From: RPRB01 sp035543115
Lineage (GTDB): Bacteria; Myxococcota; Myxococcia; Myxococcales; Myxococcaceae
Direction of reading: 5' to 3'
Length of the DNA: 64,000 nt
NCBI GenBank assembly: GCA_035543115.1
Contig: DATKKF010000142.1
Location: 1 to 64,000 of the forward strand
Shown here in pieces: positions 38,356 to 47,003 of this stretch. A program made the translations under genes and the position numbers. Below the pieces are notes generated by a model. The model was given only the letters and a program-made list of their open reading frames with translations, was not told the DNA's origin and ran no database searches. Positions within the stretch are counted from its first letter, which is position 1. Every line of letters begins with the position of its first letter.

Positions 38356-39249
38356 TCAGCGCACGAACGTTTCCGCGGTGTCCGCCGGGAGCTTCATCAC
38401 CGTGGCCGCGCGCGGGTCGGAGTTGAACTTGCCGAAGACCTCCGGGTTCTGCTTGAAGTGGTTCTTCAGCGCCTGGATGCGATGCTCGTCGTTCGGGTGG
38501 TCGGACAGCAGCTCCGGCCCCTCGTTGGGCCGCGAGTCCTTGAAATCCTGGAACAGCCAGACCAGCCCCCACGGATTCAGACCGGCCGAGGCGCAGATGT
38601 CCGCTCCGGTCAGGTCGGCGCTCGTCTCCACCTCACGCGAGTAGCTCAGCGACCCGAGCTTGCTCAGCAGGGCGATGGCCAGGACGCGTGCCGGGGTCGG
38701 CCCGAGCAGGATCGCCACCCCCAGGTCGCCGACGGTCTGCCGGTATTCCTGCGCAAGCTTGTTCATCGAGTCGTGGTGGATGGTGTGGGCGACCTCGTGG
38801 CACAGCGTGCCCGCCAGCTCCTCCTGGTTCTTCACGAAGAACAGCAAGGCATCGACCACGTAGAGGTTTCCTCCCGGCACGGAGAAGGCGTTGGGCTGGG
38901 ACTCGTGAACGAGGTAGAAGCGAAACGGATACGCATATTGCGGCTGCGCCGCCCGGGTGATGCGGTCGGCGATCGGCCGCAACGTGTCGTACAGCGGCGA
39001 GCTGGCGACGATCTCCCCCTTCGCCTTGAGCTCCTGGTAGGCCTCCTGTCCGATGAGCAGCTCGAGGTCCTGCGTGCCGCCGTCCGGCAGAGTGACCGGG
39101 TAGTACGGCGAGGCCTGGGAGGCCACGGTCTGCTTGCGCTGATCCGGCGACGACGCCGCCCCCGAGGCCTGACAGAAGGCTCCGCCCAACGTCACGATGG
39201 AGAGAGCCACGAGCCACGACGCCGTGGCCGGTCTGCCGGGCGAGGTCAT
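38356..39249 (-). CDS. M48-family metalloprotease
   Basis: 297 aa from ATG 39249-39247 with an N-terminal signal peptide ('VALSIVTLGGAFCQASGA'; a Cys suggests possible lipidation). The zinc motif is H-E-V-A-H in 'GTLCHEVAHTIHHD', and the third ligand is probably the Glu in 'SYSREVETSADLTGADI'. The plan is that of BepA/LoiP-like periplasmic M48 enzymes that help outer-membrane protein quality control. Its start overlaps the hdeD stop by 4 bp, so it is translated with hdeD. A paralogue lies at 62756-63598. Confidence 0.88.
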   Translation of the reverse strand: MTSPGRPATASWLVALSIVTLGGAFCQASGAASSPDQRKQTVASQASPYYPVTLPDGGTQDLELLIGQEAYQELKAKGEIVASSPLYDTLRPIADRITRAAQPQYAYPFRFYLVHESQPNAFSVPGGNLYVVDALLFFVKNQEELAGTLCHEVAHTIHHDSMNKLAQEYRQTVGDLGVAILLGPTPARVLAIALLSKLGSLSYSREVETSADLTGADICASAGLNPWGLVWLFQDFKDSRPNEGPELLSDHPNDEHRIQALKNHFKQNPEVFGKFNSDPRAATVMKLPADTAETFVR

Positions 39250-39854
39250 GTCGTTCCCTGCACCGCCTGCTTGATTCCTCCTGCGCTCTTCCGGAGCCGG
39301 GCGGCGAAGACCGTCCGGGCGATGCCCGTCACCAGCACCGACGCTCCGAGCAGCGTCCCGATGGTCCAGGTGGTGCTGGAGGGCCACTTCACCAGGATGA
39401 GGATTCCGACCGCCAGGCTCACGATGCCATCGGCCAGGAGCCCCCCCCAGCCGTCCACCGGCCTCACCCGGAACGCGGCGATCATCGCCAGCACGCCGCG
39501 GATGACCAGGATGCTTCCGACGAAGAGGGTGAGACCCTCAGCCCCGGAGAAGGGGTGGGCGATGAGCATGATCCCGGTGAAGCCGTAGAGCGCGCCCAGG
39601 AGCAAGCGCGGAAAGAACGCGCCTGCAGACTGCGAGTTCAAGGCGAGCACGATCTCCGCCACTCCTGCGATGGCCAGCATCGCCCCCAGGAACATCGTGG
39701 TCGAGGTAGCAGTGGCGAACGGGTACACCAGCATCACGACGCCGATCACCGCCGTCAGCACCCCCATGAACATGGTCCATCCCGACCGGCGCCTCACCTC
39801 ATCCAGGATCGGGGTCTCTGGCTTCGTCGCTGTTTGTTTCGTCGGCGTCGTCAT
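39246..39854 (-). CDS. HdeD-family (DUF308) membrane protein
   Basis: 202 aa, ATG 39854-39852. There are six membrane helices in three pairs with the HdeD signatures 'SGWTMFMGVLTAVIGVVMLVYPFATA', 'GVAEIVLALNSQSAGAFFPRLLLGALYGFTGIMLIAHPFSG' and 'GWGGLLADGIVSLAVGILILVKWPSS'. HdeD is linked to acid and general stress tolerance in enterobacteria; the mechanism is unknown. The start overlaps the stop of a small upstream frame and its end overlaps the M48 gene. A second copy is at 46033-46635. Confidence 0.88.
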   Translation of the reverse strand: MTTPTKQTATKPETPILDEVRRRSGWTMFMGVLTAVIGVVMLVYPFATATSTTMFLGAMLAIAGVAEIVLALNSQSAGAFFPRLLLGALYGFTGIMLIAHPFSGAEGLTLFVGSILVIRGVLAMIAAFRVRPVDGWGGLLADGIVSLAVGILILVKWPSSTTWTIGTLLGASVLVTGIARTVFAARLRKSAGGIKQAVQGTT

Positions 39855-40024
39855 GGCATTCCTTTCGGCTCTCGTGGTCCAGGGGCCGTCCCACCATCGG
39901 CCGGCATCAGGCGTCGACGCCCGGAGGGGGTCGACGCACTCCCCCCGGTGCAGACCGGGTGTACCTTGCTGCCCTCGTAGGCCGTCGCTCCGCTCGCGGA
40001 GACGACGGCCAGCATTCGGTTCAT
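39851..40024 (-). CDS. Possible small protein coupled to hdeD
   Basis: 57 codons from ATG 40024-40022 with an AGGAGA site 6-11 bases upstream and a stop overlapping the hdeD ATG (ATGA on the minus strand). The peptide is Gly/Ser/Pro-rich ('MNRMLAVVSASGATAYEG...') with no domain. The good ribosome site and the overlap argue for translation, possibly as a leader that couples hdeD expression. The composition is not convincing as a folded protein. Confidence 0.35.
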   Translation of the reverse strand: MNRMLAVVSASGATAYEGSKVHPVCTGGSASTPSGRRRLMPADGGTAPGPREPKGMP

Positions 40025-40064
40025 CCCGGTTCTCCTCACCGAGGGGCGCGTCGGGGAAACCTGT

Positions 40065-40080
40065 AGCATCGCGCGTGCCA
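40065..40080 (-). promoter_or_regulatory. Sigma-54 promoter candidate for the hdeD-M48 operon
   Basis: On the minus strand this reads TGGCACGCGCGATGCT: a full -24 TGGCACG and a -12 ATGCT with exact spacing, one base off the TTGC consensus. It would start transcripts near 40055, upstream of the 57-codon frame, hdeD and the M48 gene. The stretch from here to the metallophosphoesterase start at 40349 holds no gene I can support. Confidence 0.5.
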
Positions 40081-40348
40081 GCATCTTACCCTCGGGAGGA
40101 GCGCTTCCAGGCCGGTTCTGGCTGCTCGATCCGGCAGGCATCTGCCGGGATCTGATCAGCTTGGCGGTGAGACCCGCGACACGTTTGCGCTGACCGCCGC
40201 ACGCTCGCGCAAGGGGTGGCCCTGGCCATGGGCGACGGCACCCCTCTATGCTCCGGCGCGTGCGCGCCCCCTCCAGGGCAAGACCGACGACTCCGGTCCG
40301 GCTTCCGCCACTGCTGCGCGGGTTGTTCTTCCCTGGATCGTTGCATCA

Positions 40349-41272
40349 GTGATCCGCGTCGCCCACGTCTCCGACCTGCACGTTCTCTCCCGGACCGGGA
40401 CCAGGTGGAGACAGATCATCTTCAACAAGCGAATCACCGGCTACGCGAATCTCTTGCTGCACCGCGGACGGGTGCATCGTCGAGACTACCTGCTCCAGGT
40501 CCTGGCCGGTGCCGCCGCTGCCGCGGACCAGCTGGTGGTCACCGGGGACATCACCAACCTCGCGCTCGAGCACGAGTACCAGGATGCCGCGGCGTTGCTC
40601 GCGGAGGCCGCCCGAAAGACGGAGGTGACGGCGATCCCGGGCAACCACGACATCTACCTCCCCTCGCTCGCGCACGAGAAGCGCTTCGCGCACCATTTTC
40701 ACCCGTTCCTCGGGACCGACCTCCCGGAGCTGGCGGTCGAGGTTCCAGCCGGACGGTTTCCCACCGTCAAGCTGCGCCAGGGTCTGGCGATCATCGGGCT
40801 GAGCAGCGGGGTCCCACGGCCGCCGTTCGTCTCCGCCGGCCGCCTCGGCGCGACGCAGCTCCGCGCGCTGCAGACCGTGCTCGCCCACCCCGAGGTGCGG
40901 CGGCGCTGTGCGGTGGTGCTCGTCCACCATCCGCCGGTCGATGGGCGGCCGCGGTGGCTGCGGCTCCGCGACGGCCTGGTGGACCTGCCGGCGCTGCAGC
41001 GAGTGCTGGCACCGCTCGGGCGGGGCGTGCTGCTCTTCGGCCACCTGCACCTGCGTCTGCGCCGGGAGCTCCGGACACAATCGGGCCGCCTGGAAGTCAT
41101 CGGTGCCAGCGGAGCCGCGCTCGACCATCCCGACCCAGCGGTGCGGGCGGGGTTCAACCTTTACCGGTTCGAGGACGACGGGACCCTGGTCTCCATTGAG
41201 GCCCACGTCCTGGACCCGGAGGGCGGAGGGATGCAGATCATGCCGATCTCCGAGAATGGAGAGAGCCGATGA
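40349..41272 (+). CDS. Calcineurin-like metallophosphoesterase
   Basis: 307 aa, GTG 40349. The five metal-site blocks are all present: D-x-H ('HVSDLHVLS'), G-D ('VVTGDITNLALEHEY'), G-N-H-D ('IPGNHDIYLP'), H in 'VLVHHPPVDGRPRW', and G-H-x-H ('LFGHLHLRLRRE'). The protein has no signal peptide. Substrate could be a cyclic nucleotide, a phospholipid or another phosphodiester. Its last codons overlap the start of the USP-PLD gene (ATGA), so the two are translationally coupled and probably work together. Confidence 0.87.
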   Translation: MIRVAHVSDLHVLSRTGTRWRQIIFNKRITGYANLLLHRGRVHRRDYLLQVLAGAAAAADQLVVTGDITNLALEHEYQDAAALLAEAARKTEVTAIPGNHDIYLPSLAHEKRFAHHFHPFLGTDLPELAVEVPAGRFPTVKLRQGLAIIGLSSGVPRPPFVSAGRLGATQLRALQTVLAHPEVRRRCAVVLVHHPPVDGRPRWLRLRDGLVDLPALQRVLAPLGRGVLLFGHLHLRLRRELRTQSGRLEVIGASGAALDHPDPAVRAGFNLYRFEDDGTLVSIEAHVLDPEGGGMQIMPISENGESR

Positions 41273-43941
41273 ACTACCGGCAACTCCTGGTGCTCACCAC
41301 CGTGGGCGACGACGCCGGGCCGACGTTCGAGGCCATCCGGCGCCTGCTCCCCGCTGCGGAACGGATGATCATCATCGCCGAGCGGGCGTCGATGCCCTCC
41401 CTCCCGTGGGTGACGCCACCCTCCGAGGTCGACGAGGCTTCCAGTGAGGCAGTGGAGAAGCTCCAGGGCGCTGCCAGGGGCCTCGCGCCATCGGTGGAGG
41501 TCGCGCTGGCCACGGACCTGACGCCGGATGCGCTCGCCGACGCGGCGGCGGGGTCCTCGACCGATCTGGTCGTCGTGGGCTCGGCGCGCCATCGCACCCT
41601 GTCCCTGGCCTCGGCGCTCCGGACACGGAAGCCGCTGCCGTTGCTCTTCGTCGGCTCCGCTCCCGGGCGGGTTGCCCCACAGCATGGCAACCGTCTGGGG
41701 TGCGTCATCTTCTCCAAGCAGGAGAATGCGGCGGTGTTGACCTTCCTCCGGGAGCAGGCCGGGCCGACAGATCACGCGGTGCTCTTCGAGTCGCGTCCGC
41801 TCTCCGCGCAGGCGCTGGCTCAGGTGCGCGAGGTGGCGGGGCTCGCTCCCCAGCTCGAGCTGATCGACGGCTCGCACGGAAGGTGGCGCCGGCTGCTGGG
41901 TGCGCGGACGAGCGGGGAGTTCGATTTCTTCGTGGTCGCCCGGCTCCCGCCGCTGGTCCTCCTCAGCGTGAGCGAACGGCCGCCGGTGCTCGTCTTGCCG
42001 CCGGCCCGCGCGCCGGGGGCCGAGCGCGAGCGGGCGCTGGACGTCCCCGACGCGCTGGACGATGGCACGCGGATCCGTCTCCGCCTGGAGTACGAAGCGG
42101 GGATCGGCCGCCGGACACCAATCGACGATCAGGAGCTGGCCTTGGTGTGCGCGGGAAAGATCGTGGCCCGGGCGACCTCCTCTCACGGAGAGGTGGAGCT
42201 GTCCTCGGGGCTGGGCAACTCCCTCGGAGTCCTTCGCACGTACGGGGAGGCGACGCCCGACCCCTCCGCCGTGGAGGTACACGTTGCCGTCCTGCGCGAC
42301 GCCCAGCGCCCGGTGGTCTTCTTCGACGTCGAGGTCGACGACGAGGCGCTGTCGCGGCTTCGCGACCTGGCGGCTGCCCAGCCGGTGGCGATGCGGGTGC
42401 GTGCAACCCGGAGCTGCGCCTCGCTGCGCAAGAGGCTCGCCGCCGCAGGCCTCCCGCCGTACGTCGTGGACGTCGGCGCGGTCCTCGGCGAAGGGGATGC
42501 TCCCGACATCCCGGAGCAGGCGGGCGCAGTCCGGCTCGCTCGTGCGGCGATGAGGATGCGGGCATCCGGCATCCCGGTCGTGGCGATCGTGTATCAAGGC
42601 CCGCACCGACCGGACACCCGGGGTCTGGCCGCCGTCGCGCCGGGGGAGATCGCCCAGCTCCAGATCGGAGCGGTCGCCCCGGCCGCCCGCCCCTCCCTCG
42701 ACGACCTGCTGGATGCCACCACCGGAAGCGAGGCCACCGAGGGCAACCAGGTGCAGGTCGAGCTCGACAACCCGACCGCCCGGGGCTGGCTGCTCTCGGC
42801 GATCGCCGCGAGCCAGGAACGGGTCCATCTGCAATTCTACATGTGCCTCGACGACGACGTCGGGCGTCCGGTGGAGGCAGCCCTGGCCGAGGCCGGAGCG
42901 CGGGGCGTCACCGTTCGTGTGCTGGTCGATTCACTTCACGGCGAGCATGGCTCGTTCGGCCTGCACAACCCGCTTCTCGATCGGATGTCCTCCCGTCCGG
43001 GCGTGGAGCTCCGGGTGGTCAGACCCATCACCGGGGTACCGACGCTGGAGCTGCTGAAGCAGCGCGACCATCGGAAGATCGCCATCGTCGACTCGAAGGT
43101 GGCCCTGATCGGCGGCCGGAACGTCTCGCACGAGTACTACACCGGCTTCCGGGAAATTCCGCTGAGCCCGGAGATGACCTGGCGAATGGTTCCCTGGCTC
43201 GACGCGGGCGCGCGCGTGGAGGGGCCGGCGGTGGCCGCAGTGGACCGGTCCTTTCTGCAGGCGTGGACCGACGCCGGGGGCCAGCCGTTCGAGATCCGGG
43301 TGCCGCCGCCGGCCGGCTCGACGAGGGCCCGGATCGTGGCGCACCGCGGGCTCCGGGATTCCTACACCACCGAGGCGTACCTGGACATCATCGATTCTGC
43401 TCGATCCCACGTCTACACGGTGAACGGCTTCCCCTTCGTGCTGGAGCTCCAGCAGGCGCTGCTCCGGGCGCTCCGTCGAGGGGTCCGCGTTCGCACCCTC
43501 ATCGGCAACCTCACCCCCCGACACGGAGAGGAGCCCTTCCATGGGCCGATGGCCACGGGCCGCGACGCGGCGACGGTGTTCGTGCGGTCACGGCAGGATC
43601 CGCTCGTGGCCGCGGGAGCCGAGTGCTACGAGTTCGTGGTCGGGCGACAGCCCTCCTGGTCCCCGACCATCGACAATATCCGGCCGCACGTGCACGCCAA
43701 GGCGGTGAGCGTGGACGGACGGATGTGCGCCGTGGGCAGCGCCAACCTCGACGTCACCTCCTGCTACTGGGAGGACGAGCTGATGGTCCTGGTCGAGGAC
43801 GAGGCGGTCACCCGGGCCGTGGAGGCGCGGTTCGACGAGCTCCTGGCCGGGTCCGAGCGCTTCGATCGCGCGGACCCTCGCTGGCAGCGGCAGGCGGAGC
43901 TGCGCCGGTGGATGCGGTACTGGCCTGGAGTGCTGGGTTAG
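41269..43941 (+). CDS. Fusion: USP-like N-terminus plus phospholipase D/cardiolipin synthase-like C-terminus
   Basis: 890 aa. Residues 1-130 resemble a universal stress protein fold ('LLVLTTVGDDAGPTFEAIRRLLPAAERMIIIAE', 'TDLVVVGSARHRTLSLASAL'); ~135-480 is an unrecognised alpha/beta region that may contain a second USP-like half. Residues ~490-890 hold two phospholipase D domains with complete H-x-K-x4-D motifs: H-R-K-I-A-I-V-D at residue 601 and H-A-K-A-V-S-V-D at 809, each followed by G(G/S)xN. Cardiolipin synthases have this double HKD but also membrane helices, which are absent here, so a soluble phosphodiesterase or transferase is likelier. Confidence 0.82.
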   Translation: MNYRQLLVLTTVGDDAGPTFEAIRRLLPAAERMIIIAERASMPSLPWVTPPSEVDEASSEAVEKLQGAARGLAPSVEVALATDLTPDALADAAAGSSTDLVVVGSARHRTLSLASALRTRKPLPLLFVGSAPGRVAPQHGNRLGCVIFSKQENAAVLTFLREQAGPTDHAVLFESRPLSAQALAQVREVAGLAPQLELIDGSHGRWRRLLGARTSGEFDFFVVARLPPLVLLSVSERPPVLVLPPARAPGAERERALDVPDALDDGTRIRLRLEYEAGIGRRTPIDDQELALVCAGKIVARATSSHGEVELSSGLGNSLGVLRTYGEATPDPSAVEVHVAVLRDAQRPVVFFDVEVDDEALSRLRDLAAAQPVAMRVRATRSCASLRKRLAAAGLPPYVVDVGAVLGEGDAPDIPEQAGAVRLARAAMRMRASGIPVVAIVYQGPHRPDTRGLAAVAPGEIAQLQIGAVAPAARPSLDDLLDATTGSEATEGNQVQVELDNPTARGWLLSAIAASQERVHLQFYMCLDDDVGRPVEAALAEAGARGVTVRVLVDSLHGEHGSFGLHNPLLDRMSSRPGVELRVVRPITGVPTLELLKQRDHRKIAIVDSKVALIGGRNVSHEYYTGFREIPLSPEMTWRMVPWLDAGARVEGPAVAAVDRSFLQAWTDAGGQPFEIRVPPPAGSTRARIVAHRGLRDSYTTEAYLDIIDSARSHVYTVNGFPFVLELQQALLRALRRGVRVRTLIGNLTPRHGEEPFHGPMATGRDAATVFVRSRQDPLVAAGAECYEFVVGRQPSWSPTIDNIRPHVHAKAVSVDGRMCAVGSANLDVTSCYWEDELMVLVEDEAVTRAVEARFDELLAGSERFDRADPRWQRQAELRRWMRYWPGVLG

Positions 43942-44954
43942 CTCTTCGCCCGGTCGCCGAACTCGCTCACCTGCTCCGGAGGCCGGAGCGCCGACAGGTA
44001 GTGCTGCGGCCCGTGCTCGCTGAACGCGTACTGGTCGCCTTCACGCCGACCTTGCTTGTCGAAGAAGCTGAACATGATTCGCGGGATTTTGCGCATGTTC
44101 GGGATCTGCTCGACGGGTGAGGCCGAGCGCTGCCACTCCCCGTCGAGGTGACGAAACTCCTGCCCGACGTGCACGAAGGGTCCCCAGGTGCCGGCCGGGA
44201 GGGCCGGGATGGGATCCTGCTTCACCAGGTGACGGAACACCTTCTGGTCCAGCCGCTCGATCCCGGGAGGAAGGGGCGCGAGCAGAGCCATGGGCTGCCC
44301 GAAGGTGTACACGGCGCGGAGCCGCTCGATGACGGACGAGCACCCGACCTCTCCGGAGAGCTTCAGGCTGAAGAGCAGGGCCATCGCCGCGCCAAGGCTG
44401 TGGCCGCAGACATGGAGCGCCTCCAGCGGGTGCGGGACCGAGACGCCGTGGTCGGCCAGGGACCTTCCCGCGAGAGCGGCGCTCAGCTCCTGCATGACCG
44501 GCCACCAAGTCGCGCGGACGTTCCGGTGAAAGCCTCCGTGGACCTTGAGCTCCGCCGCGCCGCCGGCGATCGGCATGCTGCTCGAGTCGGGACCGAGATC
44601 CATGTCTCCGAGCCAGTTCCCGAGATTCGCCGGCTCGGTGCCGCGGTAGCAGAGGATCACCACCCGCCCGCACCGGCTCTGGAAGACATAGGCGGTGGAA
44701 TAGATGAACATCGTGTCGACCACCTGGGTGATCCGCACGCAGGTGTGTGCGTCCAGGCCGAGCCGGGTCATCATCGTGGAGACGGTCTCGGTGTCGCCGT
44801 AGGCGTACCCCGCGCAGGTTCCGAGCACGTGCGCCACCATCGGGTCACGCTCGAAAGGCGCCTCGAGATGAGCGGCGGCGAGCAGGTCCGCGAGCCCCGG
44901 GTACACCGGGAACGGATCGCTGCACGCTCCAGCGACGATTCTTTCGATGCTCAT
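43938..44954 (-). CDS. Class 3 lipase-like alpha/beta hydrolase
   Basis: 338 aa from ATG 44954-44952. The nucleophile elbow is G-H-S-L-G in 'LHVCGHSLGAAMALLFSLKLSG' (Ser186), preceded by the lipase-3 motif 'ILCYRGTEPANLGNWLGDMDL'; the later segment 'HLVKQDPIPALP' supplies the probable catalytic Asp. No signal peptide. Its stop overlaps the stop of the PLD fusion on the other strand. Lipase beside a PLD and phosphoesterase hints at lipid metabolism in this region, but they are on opposite strands. Confidence 0.82.
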   Translation of the reverse strand: MSIERIVAGACSDPFPVYPGLADLLAAAHLEAPFERDPMVAHVLGTCAGYAYGDTETVSTMMTRLGLDAHTCVRITQVVDTMFIYSTAYVFQSRCGRVVILCYRGTEPANLGNWLGDMDLGPDSSSMPIAGGAAELKVHGGFHRNVRATWWPVMQELSAALAGRSLADHGVSVPHPLEALHVCGHSLGAAMALLFSLKLSGEVGCSSVIERLRAVYTFGQPMALLAPLPPGIERLDQKVFRHLVKQDPIPALPAGTWGPFVHVGQEFRHLDGEWQRSASPVEQIPNMRKIPRIMFSFFDKQGRREGDQYAFSEHGPQHYLSALRPPEQVSEFGDRAKS

Positions 44955-44970
44955 CGAGCGGGCTTCGGCC

Positions 44971-44986
44971 TGCGAAAGGAATGCCA
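44971..44986 (-). promoter_or_regulatory. Weak sigma-54 promoter candidate before the lipase gene
   Basis: The minus strand reads TGGCATTCCTTTCGCA: good -24 (TGGCA) and correct spacing, but the -12 is TCGC and not TTGC. The transcript would start only about 7 bases before the lipase ATG, which leaves no ribosome-binding site, so this may be chance. Confidence 0.2.
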
Positions 44987-45134
44987 CCCGTCCAAGAGGG
45001 CGGGAAGGAAAGGGCGGCGCTCGAGATCTCCGCGCAAATCCTGCGTGCCTCCGATCGCCGGGAAACGCCGGGCCCCCGCAGGCGTCCATGGCTCGCCGAA
45101 GGGCCAAGTATGCTCCGGGACAGGAAGGTTGACC

Positions 45135-45239
45135 ATGGAGAAGAAGACCCGGTTCAACGAGGAGGCGAAGACCGTGGCGAAACAGGTCGGCGCCTCACAG
45201 GAGCTGGAGGGGGCTCGCCAGCGGAGGACCTCCGAGTGA
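45135..45239 (+). CDS. Possible 34-residue protein coupled to the rhomboid gene
   Basis: ATG 45135 follows an AGGAAGG site at 45122-45128; the 34-aa product 'MEKKTRFNEEAKTVAKQVGA...' is charged and helical, with the look of a real small protein. Its TGA overlaps the rhomboid GTG (GTGA at 45236-45239), so translation would be coupled. Function is unknown. Confidence 0.45.
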   Translation: MEKKTRFNEEAKTVAKQVGASQELEGARQRRTSE

Positions 45240-45916
45240 CCGGCGTGATTCCGATCGAGGATGCCTCCCGGCGGCCGGGCAGCGATCCGGTGATCACCAT
45301 CGGGCTCATCGCGATCAACGTCATCGTCTTCGTCGTCGAGCTGATCCAGGGCCAGAGCTTCGTGCTCCGGTGGGCAGCCACGGCGGCCGACATCTCGGCC
45401 GGTCACCGGCTGTGGACGTTGCTGACGGCGATGTTCCTGCATGCCAGCTGGTCGCACATCGTCGGCAACATGGTCTTCTTCTGGGTGTTCGGCCCGGGAG
45501 TCGAGGACGCCATGGGCCCGGTGAAGTACCTCCTCTTCTATCTCGCTGGCGGGGTCGTGGCGTTCCTGGCACAGGTGCTGGTCACCCCCTCGTCGACCAT
45601 CCCGATGCTCGGGGCCAGCGGAGCCATCGCTGCGGTCATGGGCGCCTTCCTGGTCATGTACCCTCGCCACCAGATTAAGTCGGCGGTCTTCTTCGGCTTC
45701 TGGTGGAACCTCACGTACATCCCCGCCGCGGTGCTCATCGGGGTGTGGTTCCTTCTCCAGCTGGTCAGCATCGGCACGGTGGGCCAGCAGGAGGGCAGCA
45801 CCAGCGGAGGCGGCGTGGCGTACGTCGCCCACGTGGCCGGGATGGCCTTCGGTGCCCTCACGGCCCTGATCTTCGGGGGCGGCGAGAGGAGCGAGCGCAA
45901 GGGGGAGGCGTCCTAG
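45236..45916 (+). CDS. Rhomboid-family intramembrane serine protease
   Basis: 226 aa from GTG 45236, preceded by GGAGGA at 45223-45228. Six membrane helices with the rhomboid sites: H-x-x-x-N in 'SWSHIVGNMVFFWVFG', the catalytic Ser128 in G-A-S-G-A, and catalytic His199 in 'VAHVAGMAFG'. It cleaves membrane proteins within or near the bilayer. The 116 bp after it, up to the convergent HdeD gene, hold no gene. Confidence 0.9.
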   Translation: MTGVIPIEDASRRPGSDPVITIGLIAINVIVFVVELIQGQSFVLRWAATAADISAGHRLWTLLTAMFLHASWSHIVGNMVFFWVFGPGVEDAMGPVKYLLFYLAGGVVAFLAQVLVTPSSTIPMLGASGAIAAVMGAFLVMYPRHQIKSAVFFGFWWNLTYIPAAVLIGVWFLLQLVSIGTVGQQEGSTSGGGVAYVAHVAGMAFGALTALIFGGGERSERKGEAS

Positions 45917-46032
45917 AGCCGCGGCGACCCGCGCGGGCCGGTGCTTCCTCCCCATGGACGCCACCGCTCTCGCCGGGCAGTCTCCCGGACGAGAGCGATG
46001 ATTGGCTTCCGAGGGCTGCGCCCTGACGGACC

Positions 46033-46635
46033 TCAGGTGTGCCCGAGCGCCCGCTGCACGCCCCCCGCGCCGGAGTGAATCTTCGCGGCGACGATGATCC
46101 GGGTGAGGCCCGTCGCGAACAGCGCTGCGCCGGCCAAGATCCCGACCGTGTACTCGCTGCTCGAGGGCCACTTGGCCACGGTCAGGATTCCGACGACCAG
46201 GCTGATCACGGCGTCCGCGGCCAGGTATTGCCAGCCCTGGGCCCCGCGGACCTCGTAGGCAGCGATGCCGGCCACGAGCCCCCGCGCGATGAACATCACT
46301 CCGACGAAGAGGGTGAGGCTCTCGAGCCCGCTGAACGGATAGACGAGCAAGACAATCCCCATCACCAGATACAGAGCTCCCACGAGCAATCGCAGGAAGA
46401 ACCCGCCGGGAGTCTGCGATTGGAAAGCCAGTACCAGCTCGGCCAGGCCGGCGACGACCAGAACCCATCCGAGGACCACGGTGAAGGATGTGCCGGTGAT
46501 GTACGGGTGAACGATCATGAGGAGTCCGAGCGCGGCCAGCACCACGCCCATGAAGATGCTCCATCCGGAGCGACGCCTGACCTCGGCGACGTAACTGTCT
46601 GGTGTGTCTACACGCACCTGAACCTCTGCAGTCAT
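46033..46635 (-). CDS. HdeD-family (DUF308) membrane protein, second copy
   Basis: 200 aa from ATG 46635-46633. Very similar to the copy at 39246-39854: 'RRSGWSIFMGVVLAALGLLMIVHPYITGTSF', 'FFLRLLVGALYLVMGIVLLVYPFSGLESLTLFVG', 'DAVISLVVGILTVAKWPSSSEYTVGILAG'. Six helices in three pairs. A sigma-54 type promoter lies 78 bp upstream. The frame is open further upstream but that part is not homologous. Confidence 0.88.
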   Translation of the reverse strand: MTAEVQVRVDTPDSYVAEVRRRSGWSIFMGVVLAALGLLMIVHPYITGTSFTVVLGWVLVVAGLAELVLAFQSQTPGGFFLRLLVGALYLVMGIVLLVYPFSGLESLTLFVGVMFIARGLVAGIAAYEVRGAQGWQYLAADAVISLVVGILTVAKWPSSSEYTVGILAGAALFATGLTRIIVAAKIHSGAGGVQRALGHT

Positions 46636-46712
46636 GTGAACCTCCGCCTGGAGAGCTCGGATCGCGGCGCGGCGCGCTTCCCGCGCCTCGAACGCCCTCC
46701 GCCCGTGGGTGC

Positions 46713-46728
46713 TGCAACTCCTGGACCA
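46713..46728 (-). promoter_or_regulatory. Sigma-54 promoter candidate for the second hdeD gene
   Basis: The minus strand reads TGGTCCAGGAGTTGCA: -24 GG and a full -12 TTGCA with exact spacing, but the -23/-22 positions are TC in place of CA. It sits 78 bp before the HdeD start within a 368-bp gene-free stretch (46636-47003) between this gene and the sigma-54 activator. Confidence 0.45.
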
Positions 46729-47003
46729 CGATGAGCCAGAGGCGTGCCGGCGGGATCCAGAGCGATCGATGCTCGAGAACCCGACACCTCGTTCAGAGAA
46801 AGGACGAGGGCACCGTGAGGGCCTCCCGCCTCGCAGGGCCCCTCGAGCAGGCCCCCACCCGATGTGAACGTCGTCTCGCGGGGTGTGGGAGGGCACCGAG
46901 GGATGGTTCGAGGTGGAGTGGACGGCCCGGGACCATTGCGCCGCCGCTGAAAGGGACGTCGAGAAAAGTCGCCTTCACCGCGGCCGTCCTCCGCGGTGAT
47001 GGA

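Noticed and set aside
40237..40252. Sigma-54-like sequence GGCACCCCTCTATGC before the metallophosphoesterase gene
   Set aside because: The distance between GG and GC is 11 nt and not 10, and the base before GG is not T; sigma-54 spacing is strict.
41269..43941. Calling the PLD fusion a cardiolipin synthase
   Set aside because: The two HKD motifs fit, but the N-terminal membrane helices of ClsA-type enzymes are absent and the first half is a different, USP-like region.
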